Source: Colivivens sp963626085 (GTDB lineage Bacteria > Bacteroidota > Bacteroidia > Bacteroidales > Bacteroidaceae). Taken from it: a stretch of 7,090 bases of DNA. Position numbers and translations under genes: made by a program. This document shows positions 1 to 6,768 of the stretch, piece by piece. The notes under the pieces were generated by a model. That model was not told the origin of the DNA and did not search any database. It saw only the letters and a program-made list of their open reading frames with translations. The stretch lies in assembly GCA_963626085.1 (NCBI GenBank), contig CAVFVJ010000026.1, positions 1 to 7,090 on the forward strand, written 5' to 3'. Numbering within the stretch: the stretch's first letter is position 1; every line of letters starts with the position of its first letter.

Positions 1-72
1 CTTCAGGATGGGCTTGAACCAACGACCCCCTGATTAACAGTCAGGTGCTCTAACCGACTGAGCTACTGAAGC
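1..72 (-). tRNA. tRNA-Asn (anticodon GUU), 3' end cut by window edge
   Basis: Read on the minus strand, the gene starts at 72 with acceptor GCTTCAG, which pairs with CTGAAG at 6-1 plus one base lying outside the window. The D arm (AGCTCAGTCGGTTAGAGC) is typical. The anticodon stem CCTGA/TCAGG encloses the loop CTGTTAA, giving anticodon GTT, which reads Asn codons AAC and AAU. The variable loop is 5 bases (GGGTC). The T arm is GTTGG-TTCAAGC-CCATC and carries one U-U mismatch (positions 50-64). The last acceptor base, the discriminator and any CCA are not in the window. The gene is divergent from the glycosyltransferase operon to its right. Confidence 0.95.
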
Positions 73-102
73 CTTTTTCCGTATTTCTGCGGTTTTGTGG
101 TG

Positions 103-137
103 CAAAGGTAGTAATAAATCTGCACACACGACACAAA
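103..137 (-). promoter_or_regulatory. Bacteroidetes-type promoter for tRNA-Asn
   Basis: On the minus strand, TACCTTTG (plus 103-110) is a perfect match to the Bacteroidetes -7 consensus TAnnTTTG. A TTTG -33 candidate lies at plus 134-137. The 23-base gap is longer than the usual 19-21 or so, so the -33 assignment is less sure than the -7 box. Transcription would start near 98-100, leaving a leader of about 25-28 bases before the mature tRNA 5' end at 72. Confidence 0.7.
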
Positions 138-204
138 AGACACATTTTTTATGTCATTTTTTACGATTGTTCTGTCGGAGAGATTTCTTTTGATGAATTT
201 TGCG

Positions 205-212
205 TACCTTTG
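205..212 (+). promoter_or_regulatory. Promoter -7 box of the glycosyltransferase operon
   Basis: TACCTTTG at 205-212 is a perfect Bacteroidetes -7 box. No good TTTG lies at the standard upstream distance: TTTG at 189-192 leaves only 12 bases, and the T-run at 184-186 is a weak alternative. With the box centred near -7, the transcript should begin around 215-218, only about 4-7 bases before the ATG at 222. The 11-base string TACCTTTGCAC is shared with the divergent tRNA promoter. Confidence 0.65.
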
Positions 213-221
213 CACTCGGAA

Positions 222-1481
222 ATGAGAGTCTTAATTGTCAACACATCAGAGAGGACGGGAGGAGCTGCCATCGCTGCCAACCGTCTGATGGAAGCCTTGA
301 AGAACAACGGTGTCAAGGCCAGGATGCTCGTGCGCGACAAGCAGACCGACAGGATGACCGTCAGTGCCATCCCCCCGTCGATCCTGCTCCCTTTGAAGTT
401 CATCTGGGAACGGCTCTGCATTTTCATCGCCAACGGATTCAGGAGACGCAACCTATTCCAAGTGGACATCGCCAACACGGGAACCGACATCACCCACCTC
501 TACGAGTTCGAGCAGTCGGACGTGATTCACCTGCACTGGGTCAACCAGGGCTTCCTCTCGATGGACGACCTTGACAAGATTATCCATTCGGGCAAGCCAG
601 TGGTCATCACATTACACGACATGTGGTACTTCACAGGTATCTGCCACTACTCAGGCAGTTGCACCAAGTACCAGAACTACTGCCATAAGTGTGAATTGCT
701 CACCAACGGAGGCATCGGCAGCGATCCTGCCATCAAGGTATATGAACAAAAGCGCAAGCTGTACAGTGGAGCTAAACTGGCGTTTGTGGGTTGCAGCAAG
801 TGGATTACTAACATGGCAAACAAGAGTGCGCTGACACAGGGACAGTTCGTGGCAAACGTACCCAACGCCATCAACACCCATGTGTTCCACCCCATTGACA
901 AGTCGGAGCTGAGGTCCAAATGGAGACTACCACAGGACAAACGGCTCATCCTCTTCGGAGCACAGCGCATCACCGATGAACGCAAGGGATTCAAGTATCT
1001 GACAGAGGCGTGTCAAATCATAGCGCGCGAAGACCCAGAAATGGCAAAGACACTCGGAGTAGTGGTGCTCGGTGGAGACTCGAAGAAAGTGAAGGACACC
1101 ATACCGCTCGATGTTTACCCAGTGGATTACATGAGCAACGAGCGTGACATAGTGGAACTATACAATGCCGTCAACATATTCGTCACCCCATCACTTCAGG
1201 ACAACCTCCCGAACACTATAGTGGAGGCAATGACCTGTGGTACTCCGTGCGTGGGCTTCAACATAGGCGGCATACCTGAGATGATTGACCACAAGAAGAA
1301 CGGTTATGTGGCAGAATACAAGAACGCACAGGATTTCGCTGACGGCATACGGTGGTGTCTCGACCCGGAACACTATGACGCATTATGCGCAGACTCACGC
1401 ACCAAAGCAGTGAACACCTATAGCGAAGACAGGATAGCACGCCGTTACACTGACATTTACGAAATGCTGCTTGAGCAATGA
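222..1481 (+). CDS. GT4-family glycosyltransferase (WcaC-like)
   Basis: This 419-residue protein has two Rossmann-like halves, the GT-B layout. The N-terminus MRVLIVNTSE with the glycine-rich RTGGAA (residues 11-16) is where this family normally begins. That favours the ATG at 222 over the in-frame TTG at 210, which lies inside the -7 promoter box. Other marks are HLHWVNQG (103-110), TLHDMWYFTG (130-139) and four cysteines, C141, C147, C154 and C157, with the same spacing as in E. coli WcaC (from memory). The donor-binding half holds FGAQR (245-249), RKGF (254-257) and NLPNTIVEAMTCGTP (328-342). In the EX7E motif the first Glu is replaced by Asp327; the second is Glu335. It probably transfers a sugar from a nucleotide-sugar to a lipid-linked or surface glycan in the cytoplasm. 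Donor and acceptor cannot be read from sequence. It overlaps the next GT by 4 bases, so the two are very likely co-translated. Confidence 0.92.
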   Translation: MRVLIVNTSERTGGAAIAANRLMEALKNNGVKARMLVRDKQTDRMTVSAIPPSILLPLKFIWERLCIFIANGFRRRNLFQVDIANTGTDITHLYEFEQSDVIHLHWVNQGFLSMDDLDKIIHSGKPVVITLHDMWYFTGICHYSGSCTKYQNYCHKCELLTNGGIGSDPAIKVYEQKRKLYSGAKLAFVGCSKWITNMANKSALTQGQFVANVPNAINTHVFHPIDKSELRSKWRLPQDKRLILFGAQRITDERKGFKYLTEACQIIAREDPEMAKTLGVVVLGGDSKKVKDTIPLDVYPVDYMSNERDIVELYNAVNIFVTPSLQDNLPNTIVEAMTCGTPCVGFNIGGIPEMIDHKKNGYVAEYKNAQDFADGIRWCLDPEHYDALCADSRTKAVNTYSEDRIARRYTDIYEMLLEQ

Positions 1482-2236
1482 ACCCACCCTTCCTTTCAAT
1501 AATAACAGTCACTTACAACGCGGAGACAACGATAGGACGTACCCTCAAGAGTGTTGAGGCACAGACCTACCGCGGTTTCATCGAGCATATCATCATCGAC
1601 GGTGCATCGAAGGACAAGACCGTCAGCATCGTCGAGGACTACCGCAAGAGGAACAGCGCGACCACAGTGACCGTGGTGAGCGAGCCCGACAAGGGACTGT
1701 ACGATGCGATGAACAAAGGATTGCGACTGGCAAAGGGCGAGTTCGTGTGTTTCCTCAATGCCGGCGACAAGCTCCACGACCCGAAAACCATAGAGGACGT
1801 GTTTGACAGTCTGGACAACCCCGATGAAATCGGAATAATCTACGGTGACACTGACATCGTAGACGACGAGGGACGGTTTCTGCGACACAGGCATCTGAAC
1901 GCTCCAGCCACACTTACGTGGAAGTCGTTCAAGCAAGGGATGCTGGTGTGCCACCAGTCGTTCTACGCCCGTAGGGGACTGTGTGCAACGTTCGACACCC
2001 GTTACCGTTTCTCAGCCGACGTAGACTGGTGCATAAGGGTGATGAAAGAAGGGGCTGAACGCCACCTCAAAAACTTCAACACACAGGCAGTCCTGACAGA
2101 CTACCTCGACAGCGGTATGACGACACGCAACCACAAGGCGTCTCTGATTGAGCGGTTCAAGGTGATGGAACACCACTACGGGCTACCGTCTACGCTGTGG
2201 CGTCATTTCCTGTTTCTCTTTCGCCAGAAGAGATGA
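1478..2236 (+). CDS. GT2-family glycosyltransferase (WcaE-like)
   Basis: This 252-residue GT-A enzyme has no strong membrane span. The nucleotide-sugar fold starts at LSIITVTYNAE (6-16), followed by IIDGASKDKT (39-48) and the SEPDKGLYDAMNKG block (68-81), which is highly typical of the WcaE-like branch. LNAGD (93-97) sits where the metal-binding DxD-type motif is expected, and YGDTDIVD follows (122-129). CHQSF (158-162) and FSADVDW (178-184) provide the acceptor-side residues and the likely catalytic acidic region. The ATG at 1478 overlaps the stop of the upstream GT4 (ATGA), so translation is probably coupled. E. coli colanic acid synthesis uses a WcaC and a WcaE enzyme in one pathway, and the same pairing here suggests two consecutive sugar additions on a surface polysaccharide. 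No flippase, polymerase or sugar-nucleotide gene is in view, so this is an isolated pair and the product is unknown. Confidence 0.92.
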   Translation: MNPPFLSIITVTYNAETTIGRTLKSVEAQTYRGFIEHIIIDGASKDKTVSIVEDYRKRNSATTVTVVSEPDKGLYDAMNKGLRLAKGEFVCFLNAGDKLHDPKTIEDVFDSLDNPDEIGIIYGDTDIVDDEGRFLRHRHLNAPATLTWKSFKQGMLVCHQSFYARRGLCATFDTRYRFSADVDWCIRVMKEGAERHLKNFNTQAVLTDYLDSGMTTRNHKASLIERFKVMEHHYGLPSTLWRHFLFLFRQKR

Positions 2237-2273
2237 TTTGGAATCGTATCCCGACAAAAAAGTTCGTGAAGTC

Positions 2274-2303
2274 CTTGCATGTCCGAATTAATCCGTATCT
2301 TTG
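2274..2303 (+). promoter_or_regulatory. Bacteroidetes-type promoter for antiporter-lolD unit
   Basis: TATCTTTG at 2296-2303 matches TAnnTTTG. CTTG at 2274-2277, one base off TTTG, stands 18 bases upstream as the -33 box. The predicted start near 2306-2309 gives a leader of about 16-19 bases. The stretch before the ATG is A-rich (GGAAAA) with no Shine-Dalgarno, usual for Bacteroidetes. No clear hairpin terminator is visible between the upstream stop (2236) and this promoter. Confidence 0.75.
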
Positions 2304-2324
2304 CAGACGCATTTTAACGGAAAA

Positions 2325-4469
2325 ATGGACTCAACGATGGACGCAATCACTCAATACATACAACTGCCGATAAGCAACCCCACATGGGTGTTCTTCCTTG
2401 TGCTGCTTATCATCCTGTTGGCTCCGCTCATCTTCGGCAAACTGCGCATACCCCATATCATAGGCTACATACTGGCAGGCGTACTCATAGGCGAACACGG
2501 CTTCGGCCTGCTGGAGAGGGACGCCAGTTTCCAGCTGTTCGGACAGGTGGGAATCTATTACATCATGTTCCTCGCAGGACTGGAGATGGATCCCGTAGGC
2601 TTCAAGCAGAACCTGTCGAAAGGCATCGGCTTCGGAGTACTCACAGCCCTCATACCGTTCGTCACCGGCTTCGTCACCGGTTACCACATCCTCGGCTACA
2701 CCATGTCCGCCTCATTGCTCCTTGCCTGCATCTTCGCATCCCACACCATAGTGGCTTATCCCATAGTGGCGAAGTACGGTGTGACCAAGAACCCGGCGGT
2801 CACCATATCCATATCCGCCACGATGGTGGCACTGTTGTTCGCCCTCATCCTGTTGGCTGTCATAGCTGGGCAATACAGGGGAGCGAACGACACATGGTAC
2901 TGGATTCTGTTCGCAGTGAAGTGCATCCTTTACTTCGTAAGCATAATAGTGGTTTACCCCATCATCATACGAGCCTTCTTCAAACGGTACACGGAGAGGG
3001 TCATACAGTACATCTTCGTACTGGTGATGGTGTTCTTCTCAGCAGCCATGGCCGAGTTGTGCGACATCGAGGGACTGCTCGGAGCGTTCCTTTCGGGACT
3101 TATCTTCAACCGTTTCATCCCACGGTCATCATCACTGATGAACAGGACTGAGTTCGTGGGCAACGCCCTCTTTATACCCTACTTCCTCGTCGGGGTCGGC
3201 ATGCTGGTCAACCTCAAGCCACTCTTCAGCAGCTGGAGTGCGATACTGGTCATTGCAGTCATTGTACTGGCAAGTACACTTTCCAAGCTGGCAGCATCCA
3301 CACTCTCGCGTTACCTCTTCCGTTTCAACCACGCACAGGGACTGATGATGTTCGGACTGTCGGAGGCTCATGCCGCAGGTGCAATAGCCATGGTGATGGT
3401 GGGGACGAGTCTGGAGGTCGCACCCGGAGTCCACCTCATGGACAACACGGTACTTGACGCTGTCGTCATGATGATTCTCATCTCGTGCATCATCAGTTCG
3501 ATGGCTACAGACCAAGCAGCACGCAAACTCAAGTTACAGTCGGACGAACTGACAAGTACCCGAACCAAGCCTACCGACGACGAGAAGATACTGATTCTAC
3601 TGAAGGATACGCACAAGCTGAAGAGTCTGGTTCAGACCGGCATCATGATGCGCAACCGTGCGCTCAAGCGCGGCATAATCTGTCTGCACGTGGTCAATGA
3701 CGCAGACTTCACGGAGAAATCACAGAGGGAGAGCCGTGAAATTCTGGACGATGCAGAGGAGGTGTGTTCGGCTGCCGACGTGCCTGTACAGACACAGAGC
3801 CGACTGGCTGTGAACATCGTCAACGGTGTCGTGCACAGTATGCGTGAGAACGATGCATCGGAGATTATCATTGGACAGCACGACAGCATGGACGGTGACA
3901 CTTCGTTCCACGGTCATTTCGCCTATAACCTCATCAACAGCATGAACCGCCAGCTCATCATCGTCAACTACAACATACCCGTCAACATGATACGCAAAAT
4001 GGTGGTGGTGGTGCCCGACAAGGCGGAGTATGAAGTGGGGTTCTACCGTTGGGTGAGACGGTTGGTACGGCTCGCTAGTGAGATTGGGTGCAGGATGGAG
4101 TTCCACACGTCTGAGTCAACTGGTCAACTCATCCACCAGTACATCTACAAGCACCACAAGGACGTAAGGGCGGACTACAAGATGCTGGAGACGCTGCAGG
4201 ACATGATTGCCCTCAAGGACTGCATCAACCCCGACCAGTTGCTCGTCGTGGTGACAGCGCGACAGGGCGGAATCAGTTACCATCAGTTCTTCGACAAGAT
4301 ACCGCGCGTGCTGCAGGAGTATTTCAACAAGTGTAGCGTTATGATGATTTACCCAGACCAGTATGGCGAGAACAACGAGGCGTACTCGTTCTCGGCACCG
4401 CTCACCAAGCAGTACCACTCGTCAAGACTGTCCGCATGGATGTCGAAATGGATTAGTAAGGTAGGATAA
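2325..4469 (+). CDS. CPA2-type cation:proton antiporter with UspA-like tail
   Basis: This inner-membrane protein of 714 residues has about 12 hydrophobic segments within residues 20-395 (Na_H_Exchanger fold), followed by a soluble part of some 310 residues. Family marks are RIPHIIGYILAGVLIG (41-56), FLAGLEMD (82-89), the SHTIVAYPIV block (139-148), GAFLSGLIF (253-261), the IPYFLVGVGMLVN helix (284-296) and GLSEAHAAGAIAM (344-356). The tail looks like two UspA-like regulatory domains, about 420-550 and 557-680, each opening with a hydrophobic strand (ILILLKD; MVVVVPD). In related CPA2 proteins the helix after SHT carries an acidic residue; here residues 165-176 read ATMVALLFALIL with none. The likely role is monovalent cation/proton exchange, with ion and direction unknown. 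ATG 2325 is chosen over TTG 2301, which lies inside the promoter box; ATG 2337 is possible. It is probably transcribed with the ABC ATPase 11 bases downstream. Confidence 0.88.
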   Translation: MDSTMDAITQYIQLPISNPTWVFFLVLLIILLAPLIFGKLRIPHIIGYILAGVLIGEHGFGLLERDASFQLFGQVGIYYIMFLAGLEMDPVGFKQNLSKGIGFGVLTALIPFVTGFVTGYHILGYTMSASLLLACIFASHTIVAYPIVAKYGVTKNPAVTISISATMVALLFALILLAVIAGQYRGANDTWYWILFAVKCILYFVSIIVVYPIIIRAFFKRYTERVIQYIFVLVMVFFSAAMAELCDIEGLLGAFLSGLIFNRFIPRSSSLMNRTEFVGNALFIPYFLVGVGMLVNLKPLFSSWSAILVIAVIVLASTLSKLAASTLSRYLFRFNHAQGLMMFGLSEAHAAGAIAMVMVGTSLEVAPGVHLMDNTVLDAVVMMILISCIISSMATDQAARKLKLQSDELTSTRTKPTDDEKILILLKDTHKLKSLVQTGIMMRNRALKRGIICLHVVNDADFTEKSQRESREILDDAEEVCSAADVPVQTQSRLAVNIVNGVVHSMRENDASEIIIGQHDSMDGDTSFHGHFAYNLINSMNRQLIIVNYNIPVNMIRKMVVVVPDKAEYEVGFYRWVRRLVRLASEIGCRMEFHTSESTGQLIHQYIYKHHKDVRADYKMLETLQDMIALKDCINPDQLLVVVTARQGGISYHQFFDKIPRVLQEYFNKCSVMMIYPDQYGENNEAYSFSAPLTKQYHSSRLSAWMSKWISKVG

Positions 4470-4480
4470 CAGACAGTGAA

Positions 4481-5209
4481 ATGATAGAACTAAGAGACAT
4501 AACCAAGAGCTTCGGCTCCCTGCAGGTACTGAAAGGCATCAGTCTGCACATCAACAAAGGGGAGGTGGTCAGCATCGTCGGCCCCAGTGGCGCAGGCAAG
4601 ACTACCCTGCTGCAGATTATGGGCACGCTCGACAATGCCGACAGTGGCGAGATAATAATAAATGGCAAGGACGTGGGCAGAATGAACCAGAAGGAACAGG
4701 CACAGTTCCGAAACCGAAACATAGGCTTTGTATTCCAGTTCCACCAGCTTCTACCTGAGTTCACGGCTCTCGAAAATGTGATGATTCCGGCAATGATAGC
4801 ACACAAGCCACAGAAAGAGGCAAAGAGAAGGGCAAACGAGTTGCTGGAGTTCTTAGGACTGAAAGACCGTGCCAACCATAAGCCAAGTGAACTGTCGGGC
4901 GGAGAGAAACAGAGGGTGGCTGTGGCAAGGGCTCTTATCAACGAGCCGTCGGTAATTCTGGCAGACGAGCCGTCGGGCAGCCTCGACAGCAAGAACAAGT
5001 CAGAACTCCACCAACTGTTCTTCGACCTAAGAGACCAGTTCGGACAGACTTTTGTAATTGTCACTCACGACGAGGAACTCGCCAGGACTACAGACCGCAC
5101 CATACACATCAAGGACGGAGAGGAGGTGGACGAGACCACAAGAATCGGTGCCGTAGAGAACATAGAGGACGCAGCGGACGATGAAAGGAAGATAGGGACA
5201 ACAGACTGA
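4481..5209 (+). CDS. lolD: LolD-type ABC transporter ATP-binding protein
   Basis: This 242-residue ATPase is complete: Walker A GPSGAGKT (34-41), Q-loop Gln86 in FVFQFHQLLPEFTALENV (83-100), signature LSGGEKQR (138-145), Walker B VILADE (158-163), D-loop SLD (167-169) and switch His196 in VTHDEE. The LLPEFTALENV wording and the overall length fit the LolD/MacB branch. LolD powers the LolCDE complex, which pulls lipoproteins out of the inner membrane for delivery to the outer membrane. No LolC/LolE permease is adjacent; a detached lolD is, to my knowledge, usual in Bacteroidales. The C-terminus beyond about residue 212 is an acidic, low-complexity tail of some 30 residues, longer than the ~230-residue enterobacterial enzyme suggests. 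It lies 11 bases after the antiporter stop, without its own visible promoter, so it is probably in that operon. A MacB-like partner cannot be excluded. Confidence 0.88.
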   Translation: MIELRDITKSFGSLQVLKGISLHINKGEVVSIVGPSGAGKTTLLQIMGTLDNADSGEIIINGKDVGRMNQKEQAQFRNRNIGFVFQFHQLLPEFTALENVMIPAMIAHKPQKEAKRRANELLEFLGLKDRANHKPSELSGGEKQRVAVARALINEPSVILADEPSGSLDSKNKSELHQLFFDLRDQFGQTFVIVTHDEELARTTDRTIHIKDGEEVDETTRIGAVENIEDAADDERKIGTTD

Positions 5210-5216
5210 CAGGAAG

Positions 5217-5258
5217 AAGAGTGAGGAGTTAGGAGTAAAGGCTGAAGAGTAAAGAATA
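5217..5258 (+). repeat. Six tandem degenerate 7-base units before the S1 gene
   Basis: Starting at 5217 the spacer divides exactly into AAGAGTG, AGGAGTT, AGGAGTA, AAGGCTG, AAGAGTA and AAGAATA, with consensus ARGAGTN. The array fills almost all of the 53-base gap between the lolD stop and the ATG at 5263, and is nearly pure purine plus T on the plus strand. The AGGAG cores are too far from the start (about 28 bases or more) to be normal ribosome-binding sites. Its function is unknown. Confidence 0.75.
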
Positions 5259-5262
5259 ATCT

Positions 5263-6159
5263 ATGGAAAACAATCAACATATCAGTATGCCAGAGATAAG
5301 ACTCGGCAAGCGTAACCAACTGGAGGTGGCACGCAAGGTAGACTTTGGAGTGTACCTCTACGGAGGGGAAACAGGCGACATCCTGCTTCCCAAGCGTTAC
5401 GTACCGCAGGACTGTGAGATGGGCGACACCTTAGACGTGTTCCTGTACCTCGACAATGAGGAACGGCTGATAGCGACCACGGAACATCCGCTCGTGGAGG
5501 TCAACCAGTTTGCGTTCCTCGAAGTCAACTGGACTAACCAGTACGGTGCATTCCTGGACTGGGGACTGATGAAAGACCTATTCTGTCCGTTTAGGGAACA
5601 GAAGATGCGCATGCAGCAGGGCAGGAAGTACATCGTCTACTGTTACATCGACACGGTGACCTCACGCATAGTGGCATCCGCCAAAGTGGAGAAGTTCCTG
5701 TTGAAGGACCAGCCGCCCTACCGCCCGGGCGACAAGGTGAACATACTCATCATACAGAAGACGGAACTGGGATTCAAGGCCATCGTGGAAGGCAAGTACA
5801 GCGGACTTGTCTATCAGAATGAGTTGTTCCGCGACATACATACAGGCGACCGTCTCGAAGCATACGTCAAGACCATACGTCCAGATCACAAACTAGACTT
5901 GGTACTACAAAATCATGGCAGACAGCATGTGGAGGACTTCTCACAGGTGTTGCTGCAACACCTCATCGGAAGCGAAGACGGCCATTGCCCTCTGGGCGAC
6001 AAGAGTCCGGCAGAGGACATCTACTCAACGTTCCAAGTAAGCAAGAAGACCTTCAAGAAAGCGGTGGGCGACCTCTACAAGCGTCAGCTCATAACCATAG
6101 CTGAGGATGGTCTGCACCTAACGGACGAAGGACGCATCACAGGTCTGAGCGAGGACTGA
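5263..6159 (+). CDS. cvfB: CvfB-family S1-domain RNA-binding protein
   Basis: This soluble 298-residue protein reads as three successive S1-like OB domains and a C-terminal winged helix, the CvfB (YitL) layout. Domain 1 is about residues 11-75 (FGVYLYGGETGDILLPKRYV), domain 2 about 78-143 (NQYGAFLDWGLMKDLFCPF), domain 3 about 153-218 (GFKAIVEGKYSGLVYQNEL), and the winged helix about 225-293 (FQVSKKTFKKAVGDLYKRQL). CvfB proteins in Firmicutes bind RNA and influence virulence-gene expression; the role in Bacteroidales is not well defined. The start is ATG 5263. ATG 5287, opening MPEIRLG, is a credible alternative because the first eight residues (MENNQHIS) look dispensable and S1 homology begins at about residue 11. 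It follows lolD by 53 bases filled with heptamer repeats. No promoter of the TAnnTTTG type is visible there, so read-through from upstream is likely. Confidence 0.88.
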   Translation: MENNQHISMPEIRLGKRNQLEVARKVDFGVYLYGGETGDILLPKRYVPQDCEMGDTLDVFLYLDNEERLIATTEHPLVEVNQFAFLEVNWTNQYGAFLDWGLMKDLFCPFREQKMRMQQGRKYIVYCYIDTVTSRIVASAKVEKFLLKDQPPYRPGDKVNILIIQKTELGFKAIVEGKYSGLVYQNELFRDIHTGDRLEAYVKTIRPDHKLDLVLQNHGRQHVEDFSQVLLQHLIGSEDGHCPLGDKSPAEDIYSTFQVSKKTFKKAVGDLYKRQLITIAEDGLHLTDEGRITGLSED

Positions 6160-6175
6160 CACTGAGTAACTACGG

Positions 6176-6244
6176 CTAATCAAACAAGTCGTCCCCGGTA
6201 ACCTCCCACTGCAGTCTGATTGTAAGTGAATCTGTCTGTTTTGT
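6176..6244 (-). pseudogene. Possible 3' remnant of an unidentified minus-strand gene
   Basis: On the minus strand, a frame ending in TAG at 6178-6176 reads TDSLTIRLQWEVTGDDLFD before the stop, with ordinary-looking amino acid composition and an acidic C-terminus. Farther upstream (minus direction, plus positions above about 6244) the same frame stays open but becomes rich in Cys, Phe, Tyr and Leu from AT-rich DNA and no longer looks coding. No start codon with plausible context is seen. If real, it would be the tail of a gene convergent with cvfB (17 bases between stops) whose front part has been lost. I recognise no family, and it may be chance. The rest of 6160-6346 shows nothing else I can support: no canonical -7 box and no clear terminator. 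Confidence 0.25.
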
Positions 6245-6346
6245 ACAGCATAAGGAATAAAACTGAATTTTAACAGTATTGTAACATAAAAACTGCAATA
6301 AGTTTATGAGGGTTGCGTTTATGTATATAGACTCATCATCACAGCT

Positions 6347-6763
6347 ATGTGGGAATATTACGCTTTGTTGTCAGCCTTCTTTGCCGCCTTGACGGCAGTC
6401 TTCGCCAAGATTGGAGTGAAAGACGTTGATTCTGACCTCGCTACGGCTATCCGCACCACGATTATTCTATTTATCACATGGGGCATTGCCATACTGGGCA
6501 ACCACACGTGCAACATTTGTTGTATTCCGTTGCGCACATGGGTGTTCCTCATTCTTTCGGGAGTCGCCACGGGGTTGTCATGGCTCTTTTATTTCAGAGC
6601 CTTGCAACTGGGCAACGTGTCGCGTGTTGCGCCCATCGACAAACTAAGTGTGGTAATCACCATATGCCTGTCGTTCATGTTCCTGAAAGAACCTGTAAAC
6701 GCCAATGTCATCGTGGGCGCATTGCTGATAACTGCTGGCAGCATAGTTATGCTTTATAAATAA
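6347..6763 (+). CDS. Half-size EamA/DMT-family transporter
   Basis: This is a 138-residue, very hydrophobic inner-membrane protein with five predicted helices at about 3-21, 33-51, 64-82, 97-113 and 118-136. It corresponds to one EamA repeat, where the common ten-helix transporters have two. Family-typical features are the start YYALLSAFFAALTAVFAKIGV (3-23; second residue W), the stretch LSWLFYFRALQLGNVSRVAP (78-97, containing the conserved helix-3 end), and the terminal helix VIVGALLITAGSIVML. Length matches the small single-repeat DMT proteins (about 140 residues), so it is not a truncation; such proteins probably act as dimers. The substrate is unknown; drug/metabolite export is only the family label. 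ATG 6347 is the only convincing start. No clear TAnnTTTG promoter precedes it. The next ATG, of a response-regulator fragment, comes five bases after its stop. Confidence 0.85.
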   Translation: MWEYYALLSAFFAALTAVFAKIGVKDVDSDLATAIRTTIILFITWGIAILGNHTCNICCIPLRTWVFLILSGVATGLSWLFYFRALQLGNVSRVAPIDKLSVVITICLSFMFLKEPVNANVIVGALLITAGSIVMLYK

Positions 6764-6768
6764 AGAGC

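Noticed and set aside
200..574. Second plus-strand frame overlapping the GT4 gene.
   Set aside because: Low-complexity Arg/His/Gln-rich translation is typical of an out-of-frame shadow; the GT4 frame has clear family motifs.
2301..2324. Upstream TTG start for the antiporter, adding eight residues.
   Set aside because: The TTG overlaps the TATCTTTG promoter box, so it would not be transcribed as part of the coding region.
2384..3151. Long His/Arg-rich plus-strand frame within the antiporter gene.
   Set aside because: It is a frame shadow of a GC-rich membrane gene with no membrane or enzyme motif of its own.
6205..6276. Minus-strand small ORF MLYKTDRFTYNQTAVGGYRG and onward (23 residues) in the cvfB-EamA gap.
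   Set aside because: It overlaps the more protein-like remnant in another frame, has no promoter or conserved motif, and short frames of this size are expected by chance.
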